Source: JBDTMT01 sp033764095 (lineage in GTDB: Bacteria; Desulfobacterota; Binatia; HRBIN30; CADEER01). From it: DNA of 54,300 nucleotides. Under the pieces are notes generated by a model. That model ran no database searches. It worked only from the letters and a program-made list of their open reading frames with translations, and had not been told where the DNA came from. Positions 24,223 through 31,734 of this stretch are shown here, one piece after another; position 1 is the first letter of the stretch, and each line of letters opens with the position of its first letter. The stretch spans positions 1 through 54,300 of the forward strand of contig JANRJF010000023.1 of the NCBI GenBank assembly GCA_033764095.1. The letters are read 5' to 3'. A program made the position numbers and the translations under genes.

Positions 24223-24828
24223 ATGCTGCTCGCCGCGCCAGATGTCCCGGCACCGCCGATGTGGACGTCGCCGTCTGAGTACGACGCGCGCTCCTGCAAC
24301 CGCTGCGGCGACTGCTGCGAGGCATTCTGGCTGCCGTCGATCTTCCAGCTCACCGACGCGCTGGTGTGGGCATTTCACGACTGCACCAGAGGGTGCATCC
24401 AAAGCGCCCTGAGAGGGCTCGCGCCCTACTACGAGCTCGCACAGCGACGGTGTGCGCTCACGCCATGCGCGGAACGCGATCGCGACTGGCACACGACGCT
24501 ACGCCTGCAGGCCGAGTGGCTGCTCGACCTGGAACCCATCCCTGAGCCGCACCTGAACCACGAGCGGTATCGGTGCACGCGTTTCGAGCGTGCGCCGGAC
24601 GGGAGCGGCGGCTGCACGCGCTACGAAGACCGGCCGCAGGCGTGCCGGATGTTTCCGTACACGCGGATCGTGGATGGCGTGCGGCGCGGCCCGAGCGCGG
24701 CCACGTACCCGCGCTGCGCTTGGTACGTGAACATCATCGACGTGCATCGCGCGCCGCCAGCGGCCGACATCAAGCCCGGCCAGGCGCCGGCACCGACGGA
24801 GGACCAATGTCAGACGCTCGCCCCCTGA
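24223..24828 (+). CDS. YkgJ-like cysteine-cluster protein
   Basis: The 201-residue product has the family's cysteine cluster: NRCGDCCEAF near residue 26 (CxxCxxCC) and, near residue 125, CTRYEDRPQACRMFPYTR, which matches the C-x-x-Y-x-x-R-P-x-x-C-R-x-F-P ending. Members are predicted to chelate iron or zinc; their biological role is unknown. A middle insertion with additional cysteines (CTRGC, RRCALTPC) is present. It overlaps the DHH gene by 22 bp. Confidence 0.72.
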   Translation: MLLAAPDVPAPPMWTSPSEYDARSCNRCGDCCEAFWLPSIFQLTDALVWAFHDCTRGCIQSALRGLAPYYELAQRRCALTPCAERDRDWHTTLRLQAEWLLDLEPIPEPHLNHERYRCTRFERAPDGSGGCTRYEDRPQACRMFPYTRIVDGVRRGPSAATYPRCAWYVNIIDVHRAPPAADIKPGQAPAPTEDQCQTLAP

Positions 24829-25706
24829 TCATCTTCCACGCCGATTGCACCGACGGCTTCACCGCCGCATGGATCGCCGCGCGCGCCCTCGGCGACGTCG
24901 AGCTGTTCCCGGCGTTCTACGGCGTGCCGCCGCCGGACGTGACCGACCGGACGGTCTGGATGCTGGACTTCGCCTATCCGCGCTCAGTGATGGAGCAGCT
25001 CGGGCGCGCCGCGGCGGAGCTCGGCGTCATCGACCACCACCAGACCGCCGCCGCGGCGCTCGCCGGGCTCGAGGCGCAGATGCTCGCCGAGGGCCGCAGG
25101 GTCGGCGTCATCTTCGAGCAGGAGCGGAGCGGCGCCGGCTTAGCCTGGGACTATTTCGTCGAGGGCGGCGACTACGCGGTGCCGGCGGTGCTGCAGAACG
25201 CCGAGTGGCTGGCGCTCTATGTCGAGGACCGCGATCTGTGGCGCTGGAAGCTGCACCGCAGCCGCCTGGTCAGCGCTGGCATTGAGGCGGTGCCGAAGAC
25301 GCTGGAGGCCTGGGACGCGCTGGCGGCGCGCTCACCCGGCGAGCTGGCCGTCGATGGCCTCATCATCGAGCGGTATCGGCGCATTTGCATCGCCGCCGCG
25401 GTGACGCTGGCGCGGCCGGCGCGGATCGGCGGTGCCGAGATCCTGCTCGCCAACTCGTCGGAGATGCGCTTCGCCTCCGACACCGCCCATGAGCTTGCCG
25501 CCGGTCGGCCGTTTGGCGCCACGTGGTGGCTGCGCGCCGACGGCAAGGTGCAGTTCAGCCTGCGGTCGCGCGAGGACGGCGTTGACGTCTCTGAGGTCGC
25601 CAAGCAGTACGGCGGCGGCGGGCATCGGCACGCGGCCGGGTTCCAGGTGCCGTTCGAGCAGCTCGGGAGCTTCGTCGCCGAAGCGCCGGCAGCGGAGGCG
25701 CGATGA
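24807..25706 (+). CDS. DHH/DHHA1 family phosphoesterase
   Basis: The 299-residue product starts at ATG 24807 after GGAGG. It has the metal-binding DHH motifs: FHADCTDGFTAAW near residue 9, LDFAYP near 53 and GVIDHHQT near 72. The DHHA1 glycine motif QYGGGGHRHAAGF lies near 270. This set belongs to single-strand-specific phosphodiesterases such as oligoribonuclease NrnA, RecJ-like and cyclic-dinucleotide hydrolases. The length matches short NrnA-like enzymes rather than RecJ. In a phage it could recycle nucleotides or remove a signalling nucleotide; the substrate is unknown. Confidence 0.83.
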   Translation: MSDARPLIIFHADCTDGFTAAWIAARALGDVELFPAFYGVPPPDVTDRTVWMLDFAYPRSVMEQLGRAAAELGVIDHHQTAAAALAGLEAQMLAEGRRVGVIFEQERSGAGLAWDYFVEGGDYAVPAVLQNAEWLALYVEDRDLWRWKLHRSRLVSAGIEAVPKTLEAWDALAARSPGELAVDGLIIERYRRICIAAAVTLARPARIGGAEILLANSSEMRFASDTAHELAAGRPFGATWWLRADGKVQFSLRSREDGVDVSEVAKQYGGGGHRHAAGFQVPFEQLGSFVAEAPAAEAR

Positions 25707-26113
25707 GCGGCGCCGTTGCCGACCAACCCCACACTCAGGCGTTGGTGATCTCCGAGGAGAACGCGGCGCGCTGTGCGGCGGTGGTGAAGTACGCCGAGGC
25801 CCATCGCATCGACGGCGCCGGCCTTCGCGCCATCTGCGCCCGACGCCGCCGGCCAGTGGGTGACGATCCGGGCCACATCGCCAATCTCGACGACGGGGTC
25901 CGGTGCGTCTTCTCGATCGAGGAGCATCCCGGCGGCTGGGCGCGCCACCTGTCGATCACCGTGCGCGGACACCTGCCGATCCCGGCGCTCGCCGGCGTCA
26001 TCATGCAGTGGTTCGGCTTTCGCGGCGCTGTCGACTCACCGGTTGTCGCCGCCTGGCCGGAAGACTGCCCGCTCGGGCGCGCCGCCAACCTCGTCGAGAT
26101 GATCGGGCACTGA
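25703..26113 (+). CDS. Unknown phage protein
   Basis: The 136-residue product starts at ATG 25703, overlapping the DHH gene by 4 bp. It has an alternating alpha/beta pattern with RHLSITVRGHLPIPAL and a tryptophan-containing segment, IMQWFGF. No signal peptide or metal motif is present. The tight coupling suggests co-expression with the phosphoesterase; function unknown. Confidence 0.58.
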   Translation: MSGAVADQPHTQALVISEENAARCAAVVKYAEAHRIDGAGLRAICARRRRPVGDDPGHIANLDDGVRCVFSIEEHPGGWARHLSITVRGHLPIPALAGVIMQWFGFRGAVDSPVVAAWPEDCPLGRAANLVEMIGH

Positions 26114-26114
26114 G

Positions 26115-26396
26115 ATGCGCCGTCGAGCAGAGGCCGGGAATCGCAAACGGTCGACCGGCACGCGGCGCAAGTCCGCGCCTCGCAAGCCGCGCCGCCGGCC
26201 GGCCCCCGCGCCCCGCGCCGATCGCCGCGCCGGTGAGGCGGTCGTCATCCTGGCCGTGGGCAGCCTGGTGCTGCCCGCCCTGGCGGTGGCGCCGCTGATC
26301 ATCGGCCCGCTCGCCTGGTGCACGTGCGTGGCGTCGCTGGTGCTGGGCGGGATGCGCGGCGAGGTCTCAGCGCCGCCGCTGCGGAGAAACGGATGA
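26115..26396 (+). CDS. Small membrane protein with basic N-terminus
   Basis: The 93-residue product has about 40 strongly basic residues (Arg/Lys/Pro) followed by two hydrophobic segments (AVVILAVGSLVLPALAVA and LIIGPLAWCTCVASLVLGG). The charge distribution predicts a cytoplasmic N-terminus and a membrane hairpin. Holins can look like this, but the element's lysis genes were not identified, so that is a guess. Confidence 0.5.
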   Translation: MRRRAEAGNRKRSTGTRRKSAPRKPRRRPAPAPRADRRAGEAVVILAVGSLVLPALAVAPLIIGPLAWCTCVASLVLGGMRGEVSAPPLRRNG

Positions 26397-26620
26397 GCGT
26401 GTGCACCTACACCGATCCACGCATGCCGTCGTGCGGCTGCGAGTCCTGCATCGAGTCTCGGCGGCGCCAGGCTGAGGTGGAGGCTTACGTGAAGCGGGCA
26501 TCGGCGGCGCTGGGCGGGGAGCCGCCGCCGATGCCGTGGCGCATCGTCGCAGCGCTCGGCATCGAGCTCGTCGCCGTCCTCGGGTTCCTCGGGTGGATCG
26601 TTTGGGAGGTCGCGCGATGA
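26393..26620 (+). CDS. Small single-span membrane protein with CxC pair
   Basis: The 75-residue product starts at ATG 26393 (ATGA overlap). It has CGCESC near residue 14, a charged helix, then one hydrophobic helix at the C-terminus (IVAALGIELVAVLGFLGWIVW). It is tail-anchored in appearance. Function unknown; it pairs with the preceding membrane protein. Confidence 0.5.
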   Translation: MSVCTYTDPRMPSCGCESCIESRRRQAEVEAYVKRASAALGGEPPPMPWRIVAALGIELVAVLGFLGWIVWEVAR

Positions 26621-26775
26621 TGACCGCCGAGCAGTTCCGCGCACACGTGAAGACGCTTCCCGATCGACTGCGTGAGCGAGCGGCGGACAGAGAGCGCACC
26701 GAGGACGAGTACTTCGAGCAGCTCGGCGTCGTCGTCGAGCGCTACCCGATCGGCGGGTTCAGGAGGAGGACGTGA
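26617..26775 (+). CDS. Very small charged protein
   Basis: The 52-residue product starts at ATG 26617 (overlapping the previous stop) or ATG 26620. It is rich in Arg and Glu and probably helical. Its stop overlaps the next gene's ATG at 26775. It is supported mainly by its place in an unbroken run of 4-bp overlaps. Confidence 0.45.
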   Translation: MMTAEQFRAHVKTLPDRLRERAADRERTEDEYFEQLGVVVERYPIGGFRRRT

Positions 26776-27878
26776 TGGGCGCCCACCTGATCGACGGCCA
26801 ATTCCAGAGCGACAAGTACCCGACCTGTCCGCGCGGCAAGGTGCCGCTGAGCGTCAAGGATCCAGTCGCGCAGCCGCACCTGTGGCGGTACGCCCAGGAC
26901 TGGCGCCGCGTCGATGCAGAGTTCTCCGATGATCTGGAGACGGCGCTGAAGGCGGCAGGATATGCGCCGCCGGCGGCAGCGTCAGGTGAGAGGGTAGCTG
27001 CGGACCTCCTCACTAGGGCACGAAGGGCGCTTTCAACCATCCGACAGGCCGAAGACCCGGACAGCCGTATCAGCGACGAGGAGGTCGCGGACGCGCAGTG
27101 CGTGCTGGCCGACGCATTCAATGCCCTCGACGACCACCTGACGCACGACCGGGCGATGGCGCTGCCGCGAGACTGGATACGGCTCGAACAGCAGCCGATC
27201 CCCATGCTCCTCTTCTGTCCGCGCTGTGCCGCGCAGCACGTCGACGTGCCGCAGCCGGAGAAGGACTGGGAGAACCCGCCGCACCGCTCGCACGAGTGTC
27301 AGGCGTGCAGCTACGTCTGGCGCCCGGCGGATGTCGCCACCACCGGCGTGGCGTCGATCGCCACCAGGGGCAGCCGCGATGGCGTCGCGCATCCAGCGCT
27401 AGCCCTCAGCGAGGTGGCGCTGATTGCAGCAGCGGTGCGCGCCGAACGGGCCCTGAACAACAGGGACGAGCTAGCTGCACTGGTGTGCGGTCACTTGGTT
27501 CGATTCTGGGAAAACCCGGTTGGGCCGAGCCTGTTCATTTGCCAGTGGTGTAAGGCGTCCGCGCGCCGCGCCGAGGATCTGGTTCACGAGACACACTGCC
27601 GCGCAGCGCGAGCGCTCCTAGGGGCCGCCTGCTCGCTCCTCGATGCCGGCTACGTCATCGGCAACAGCGACCGCACCCGGTGGCGCACGCTCGACGGCCA
27701 CGGCTTCGCCCGCTGGACCGACGATCTCGACGCGGCACTGCACTTCGCGCGCCGCCGCGACGCCGAGGCCTTCGCTGCCGAGGACGAGGACGCCTGGTGC
27801 ATCCTGACCGTCGGTGAGGCGGCGGCGGGAGCTTCGGCGCCGAAGCTCGCGGCATCAACGGAGGGCTTCCTGGGGTGA
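26775..27878 (+). CDS. Phage protein with central zinc-ribbon-like module
   Basis: The 367-residue product follows a strong AGGAGGAGG site. A helical N-terminal part precedes a Cys4 segment: FCPRCAAQHVDVP and, about 20 residues later, HECQACSYVW (residues about 150-185). Another Cys/His set, FICQWCKASARR...THC, lies near 255. These look like two zinc ribbons. The C-terminal end (GASAPKL) is encoded by a palindromic repeat. I do not recognise a function; similar zinc-ribbon proteins are common in phage accessory regions. Confidence 0.55.
   Translation: MGAHLIDGQFQSDKYPTCPRGKVPLSVKDPVAQPHLWRYAQDWRRVDAEFSDDLETALKAAGYAPPAAASGERVAADLLTRARRALSTIRQAEDPDSRISDEEVADAQCVLADAFNALDDHLTHDRAMALPRDWIRLEQQPIPMLLFCPRCAAQHVDVPQPEKDWENPPHRSHECQACSYVWRPADVATTGVASIATRGSRDGVAHPALALSEVALIAAAVRAERALNNRDELAALVCGHLVRFWENPVGPSLFICQWCKASARRAEDLVHETHCRAARALLGAACSLLDAGYVIGNSDRTRWRTLDGHGFARWTDDLDAALHFARRRDAEAFAAEDEDAWCILTVGEAAAGASAPKLAASTEGFLG
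27829..27848. repeat. 20-nt palindromic repeat, copy B
   Basis: GAGCTTCGGC followed by its exact reverse complement, a perfect 20-bp palindrome inside the 3' end of the preceding gene. It encodes GASAPKL near the C-terminus, and copy C gives GASSPKL in the next gene. Confidence 0.6.
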
Positions 27879-27887
27879 TGGTGACGA

Positions 27888-28337
27888 ATGGATAGGTTTC
27901 CAGACGACCACTACATCGAGGCGCTGCAGGGGTTCCGGAAGCTGCCGCCCGGTCGTGTGCGCCAGGTGATGGCGCGGCGCGCGGCTTACTTGCACGGCAA
28001 GATCGAGCGCCGCCTCGACGCGTTCGATGGCGCCAGCAAGTTCATGCTCAGCGAGCTCGCGGCGATCGCGCAGATGATCGAGCTGTTTTCCGCGAACGTG
28101 GCCGATCAGGCCGGTGCATCGCCACAGCCGGACGTCTTTCGGATCGCGCAGTTAGAAGAACTGCTGTGGCGCGGGCTGGAGTTCGGCGGCCACGCCGACG
28201 ACTGCGCCGAGCGGCCGTGCGACTGCGGGTTGACGGAATGGGAGGAGCAGATCCGTGCGGCGCTCGGGTCGCGTCCAAGCGCCGCACCGACGGACGGCGC
28301 TTCGTCGCCGAAGCTCAGTGACGGAGGTCGGTCGTGA
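27888..28337 (+). CDS. Unknown helical phage protein
   Basis: The 149-residue product starts at ATG 27888 and is largely helical (ALQGFRKLPPGRVRQVMARR, then FMLSELAAIAQMIELF). A CAERPCDC group lies near residue 105. The C-terminus GASSPKL comes from a palindromic repeat. It overlaps the next gene by 4 bp. No family is recognised. Confidence 0.5.
   Translation: MDRFPDDHYIEALQGFRKLPPGRVRQVMARRAAYLHGKIERRLDAFDGASKFMLSELAAIAQMIELFSANVADQAGASPQPDVFRIAQLEELLWRGLEFGGHADDCAERPCDCGLTEWEEQIRAALGSRPSAAPTDGASSPKLSDGGRS
28297..28316. repeat. 20-nt palindromic repeat, copy C (degenerate)
   Basis: GCGCTTCGTCGCCGAAGCTC, with mismatches to copy B in the left half, again in the last codons of a gene. Confidence 0.5.
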
Positions 28338-28585
28338 CCCAGCTCGCACCGGATCGCCTCCACGAGGGGGAAGAGCGTGCAGCGCACATACAACCGCCTG
28401 AGAGCTACAACGAGACGCTACGCGACTACCTCGACGTTGAGATCGGGCGCGCCGTCCTCGGAGATCCCCAGCGCACCCTAATTGAGGTCGCCGCCGCCAG
28501 CGGCCTCTCGCGCAGCGGCGTGTTCTTCGTCGAGCGCCGCTACCTGCTGAAGCTCGGCCGCGCCGTGCGCGAGCTGGAGGACTGA
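28334..28585 (+). CDS. Small helix-turn-helix-like protein
   Basis: The 83-residue product starts at GTG 28334. Residues 40-70 read TLIEVAAASGLSRSGVFFVERRYLLKLGRAV, a plausible helix-turn-helix with a GLS turn. Just before terminase genes, a small DNA-binding protein could be a regulator or a packaging accessory. Confidence in function is low. Confidence 0.5.
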   Translation: MTQLAPDRLHEGEERAAHIQPPESYNETLRDYLDVEIGRAVLGDPQRTLIEVAAASGLSRSGVFFVERRYLLKLGRAVRELED

Positions 28586-28587
28586 CG

Positions 28588-28773
28588 GTGACCACGCAGC
28601 GCCGCACCTGCCCCTGCGGAGAGCCGCTGGTCCCGACGGCCGAGATCGAGCCGGGTACGCCGCGCCGCATCTGGCGATGCAGAAATCTGCACGAGGTCGT
28701 GCAGCGGGACACCGACGCGCTACCGCCGACGCCGCCACCAGCACCGCCGCGCGGACAGATGGGGCTGCTCTGA
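28588..28773 (+). CDS. Small zinc-ribbon-like protein
   Basis: The 61-residue product starts at GTG 28588. CPCGEPLVP and RCRNLHEV supply three cysteines and a histidine for a single-metal site. A proline-rich tail follows. Function unknown. Confidence 0.45.
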   Translation: MTTQRRTCPCGEPLVPTAEIEPGTPRRIWRCRNLHEVVQRDTDALPPTPPPAPPRGQMGLL

Positions 28774-28787
28774 AAGGACCTGTCCAG

Positions 28788-29375
28788 GTGACGAAGAAGG
28801 CGAAGCCGAGCAGTCGGAAGCGATACCCCATGGGGCGGCGCAAGAATGCGATACCTCATGGGGCGCCCGAGCCAGTTGCGTCGTATTTTGATCCGACGCG
28901 CGGCGGCACCAAGTGCGGTGCCAAGAAGAAACAGGGCCCTGGCTACTGCACGCGTGCCGCCGGCTACAACACCGATCACCTCGGCCAGGGGAAGTGCGAC
29001 CTGCACGGCGGCAAGACGCCCATCAAGCATGGCCGGTACTCCAAGGTGAAGCGCAAGGATCTGCGTGAGCACGTCGCCGAGCTCGAACAGGACCCCGACC
29101 CGCTCGACCTGACGCCCGACCTGCACATGATGCGGGCGCTCTGGCGCAGCCTGGTCGAGAAGAAGAAGGCCGATCCGCTCGACGCCGCGCGCCTGCTCGC
29201 CGAGGCGACGCGCATCGTCGAGCGCATGGAGCGGATCCGCAATGCCAACGCGATCAGCCACCGAGATCTCAACCGAGTGATGCACGAGATGGGCCGCGTC
29301 GTGGAGGCCTTCGTCGAGGACCAGGCGATCCGCGACAAAATCCGCGACGGCTGGCTGAGCATCAAGCTCGCATGA
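28788..29375 (+). CDS. Terminase small subunit-like DNA-packaging protein
   Basis: The 195-residue product starts at GTG 28788; ATG 28830 is an alternative. The N-terminal half has CGAKKKQGPGYC then KCDLHGGKTPIKHGRYSK (residues about 45-88), a Cys/HGG...HGRYS pattern common in phage proteins next to terminase large subunits. The C-terminal half is helical (ALWRSLVEKKKADPLDAARL), suitable for oligomerisation. It overlaps the large terminase start by 4 bp. A role in recognising the packaging site is inferred from position. Confidence 0.65.
   Translation: MTKKAKPSSRKRYPMGRRKNAIPHGAPEPVASYFDPTRGGTKCGAKKKQGPGYCTRAAGYNTDHLGQGKCDLHGGKTPIKHGRYSKVKRKDLREHVAELEQDPDPLDLTPDLHMMRALWRSLVEKKKADPLDAARLLAEATRIVERMERIRNANAISHRDLNRVMHEMGRVVEAFVEDQAIRDKIRDGWLSIKLA
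28820..28865. repeat. Direct repeat within the terminase small gene, possible packaging site
   Basis: GCGATACCCCATGGGGCG (28820-28837) and GCGATACCTCATGGGGCG (28848-28865) differ at one base and are spaced 28 bp apart. The first contains the palindrome CCCCATGGGG. Packaging sites (pac/cos) often lie in or near the small terminase gene. Confidence 0.5.
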
Positions 29376-31438
29376 GCCTCGCGCGCGCCATGCTGGACCA
29401 TCCAGGCCTCGCGACGCCGCGCGAGAGTGCCTGGCGGACCGCGCTGCGCTCGGCCGCCTCCGGGCTGGTGGGCTCGACCGCCATCGCCGATGCGGAGCGA
29501 CAGCTGTCCGGCCCGCCGCGCGATCCGGAGGCCCGGCGGCAGTTCCTGGGCAACCCGTGGAAGTACTTCGACGAGATCCTCGGCTGGCGGCTGACCAATC
29601 AGCAGGAGCGCGCGCTCGAAGAGATTGAGCAGCGCGATCGCCTGTTGATCGCCGCCGCGAACAATGTCGGGAAGACCTGGCTTCTGGGCGGGTACGCCGT
29701 CTATGCGATGGACGTCGGCGCCACGCCGCCCGACGATGCCCGCGACCTGGCCGAGCGCGGCACCATGCTGCTGCTGCCTGGTCCCGACCACGACACCATC
29801 AAGGGCTCGATCTGGCGCGAGATCCTGATGCACCTCCGGCGTGCGCTGGCCCGCGGGATGGGCATGCCGGGTGAGTGGTCGGAGAAGTCCGTGCTCTGGC
29901 GCGTCCGGCCGGACTGGTTCGCCGAGGCGTTCTCGCCGCAGCGCAAGGTCGGCCGCGAGGTCACGCACACCGCCAGCGGCCGCCACGGCGAGAACATGCT
30001 GGCGATCATCGAAGAGGGCCAGGGGGTCGAGGAGCCGGTATGGCGCGGCGCCGAGGGTATGTGCTCCGGCGAGGGCAACAAGATCGTCTCGGCCTTCAAC
30101 CCAACCGAGCCGATGGGCGCGGCCTACGCGCGCGCGCAGCGCGGCGAGTACTTCGTGCTCCACATCGACGCCCTCGGCCATCCGAACGTCCGGGAGCGCC
30201 GCACCGTCGTGCAGTCAGCCATCTCGTTTCGCACGATCGACCGCCGCGTGCGGGCCGACTGCGTCGACCGCGGCGCCCTCGGCCAGGCGCAGCCGGATCC
30301 GCAGCACCATGATTTCCTCTACGCGCTGCCGCCGGCGAATGCTGAAGAGCGCGGGCCTCGGGCCGACGGCGTTCCTGGCCATCCGGACGGCGCGGTGCGA
30401 GTCTACCGCCCGAACGGCATCTTCCAGGGCCAGGTTCTCGGCCGCTGGCCGGACTCCAGCAACACCGGGCTCTTCGACCTGGTGTCGCTGAACGCGGCGA
30501 TCGCCCGCTGGCGCGCCGCGCCTGAACCGTCGACACCGCCGAGCCGCATCGGCTTCGACGCCGCGCGCGAGGGCGACGACGACAGCGTGCTGGCGCCGGC
30601 CTGGGGCGACAGCGCCGAGGCCCTGCTGCGCGCGTATGCCGACGCGCGCCACGAGGGCGAGGCGGCGCTGCAGGAGCTGCTCGCCACGCGCCGGGTGCGC
30701 GTCGGTATGATGACCGTGCTGCAGAAGGGCAAGGGCCCGGAGGTCGCGCAGCAGGCGGCGGCGATCTATCCGCGCTCACCGTGGAACGTCGACGAGGGCG
30801 GCGTCGGCGCGTCGGTGCTCGATCATGCGGCGGCGGTGATGCATATCGACGCGGTCGGCGTCAGCTTCTCGGCTCTGGCACCGACGCCGACACCGGGTGA
30901 GCGCTGGTCGGAGAACATGCGCACGGCGCTCTATCTGCGCGCGGCGATGCTGGTCGCGCGGGGCCTGGTCGACGTGCCGGACGATCCGCTGCTGCGCGAG
31001 GAGCTGATCGCGCATCGACTGCTCTACAAGTCGCGCGTGTTCAAGGTCGTCGACCGCTGGGGCCAGGAGGTCAAAGAGCGGAAGCCGTCAGTGCTGCTGC
31101 TGTCCAAGGATGAGGTCAAGTCGGAGATCGGCCGTTCGCCAGACCGCGCCGACGCCTTCGTGCTGGCGCTGTACGCCCCGCCGAGTGCTCCGACAGCATC
31201 GTTCCGGGTGCTGACCGATGACAGCGACCTGGTGCAGCCGATGCAGCAGGCGCCGAACGACGACGAGCGGATCGCGAGCACGTACCCCGGCGCCGAGGAC
31301 GTCGACCGGCAGGAGACCTGCGGCGGCTGCGCGAACAAGGGCGAGCGCAACGGGCGGCCGTGGTGCACGGCGCGGCGGTTCGGGATCCGGGAGAATGACC
31401 TGGCGTGCGACCGGTACGAGCCGGCGAGGAAGGGGTGA
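29372..31438 (+). CDS. terL: Terminase large subunit
   Basis: The 688-residue product has an ATPase domain with Walker A AANNVGKTW (Lys101, Thr102) and Walker B LAIIEEG (Glu214-Glu215). The nuclease domain has acidic motifs at GFDAAREGDDD (Asp396, Asp402-404), DEGGVG near 475 and RSPDRADAF near 590. It packages and cuts phage DNA. The C-terminal 40 residues add a four-cysteine cluster (CGGCANKG...WCTARRFG...ACDRY), which most large terminases lack and which may bind a metal. It overlaps the small subunit start-to-stop by 4 bp. Confidence 0.9.
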   Translation: MSLARAMLDHPGLATPRESAWRTALRSAASGLVGSTAIADAERQLSGPPRDPEARRQFLGNPWKYFDEILGWRLTNQQERALEEIEQRDRLLIAAANNVGKTWLLGGYAVYAMDVGATPPDDARDLAERGTMLLLPGPDHDTIKGSIWREILMHLRRALARGMGMPGEWSEKSVLWRVRPDWFAEAFSPQRKVGREVTHTASGRHGENMLAIIEEGQGVEEPVWRGAEGMCSGEGNKIVSAFNPTEPMGAAYARAQRGEYFVLHIDALGHPNVRERRTVVQSAISFRTIDRRVRADCVDRGALGQAQPDPQHHDFLYALPPANAEERGPRADGVPGHPDGAVRVYRPNGIFQGQVLGRWPDSSNTGLFDLVSLNAAIARWRAAPEPSTPPSRIGFDAAREGDDDSVLAPAWGDSAEALLRAYADARHEGEAALQELLATRRVRVGMMTVLQKGKGPEVAQQAAAIYPRSPWNVDEGGVGASVLDHAAAVMHIDAVGVSFSALAPTPTPGERWSENMRTALYLRAAMLVARGLVDVPDDPLLREELIAHRLLYKSRVFKVVDRWGQEVKERKPSVLLLSKDEVKSEIGRSPDRADAFVLALYAPPSAPTASFRVLTDDSDLVQPMQQAPNDDERIASTYPGAEDVDRQETCGGCANKGERNGRPWCTARRFGIRENDLACDRYEPARKG

Positions 31439-31452
31439 GCGGGGGGTGAGCG

Positions 31453-31722
31453 ATGGCGATTGAGATCCGCATCGACGGCGAGCTCGTGGAGCTGCCGCCG
31501 CGGCGCGCGGAGATGATCCGCCAGCTGGTCAAGGCCGAGCTCGAGCTGGACCTGATGGAGGTCGGCGAGGTGCGCTTCCGGCTGAGCCACGAGAAGGTCA
31601 CGATGCAGCCGACCAAGAGTAACCCGCCTGTGCGGGTACTTGGTTGGCGAGAATGGCGGGCCGGACGAAATGCGACCAAACAATCTAGCCGCGACGTTGA
31701 CGATGATGGCACCATCAAGTAG
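31453..31722 (+). CDS. Small unknown protein after the terminase
   Basis: The 89-residue product starts at ATG 31453. Residues 1-45 (IEIRIDGELVELPPRRAEMI, then a Glu/Leu-rich helix) look folded. The last 25 residues are polar and are encoded by lower-GC DNA resembling the next gene, so the tail may have been changed where the cargo gene was inserted. Confidence 0.5.
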   Translation: MAIEIRIDGELVELPPRRAEMIRQLVKAELELDLMEVGEVRFRLSHEKVTMQPTKSNPPVRVLGWREWRAGRNATKQSSRDVDDDGTIK

Positions 31723-31734
31723 CTGGCTCACACC

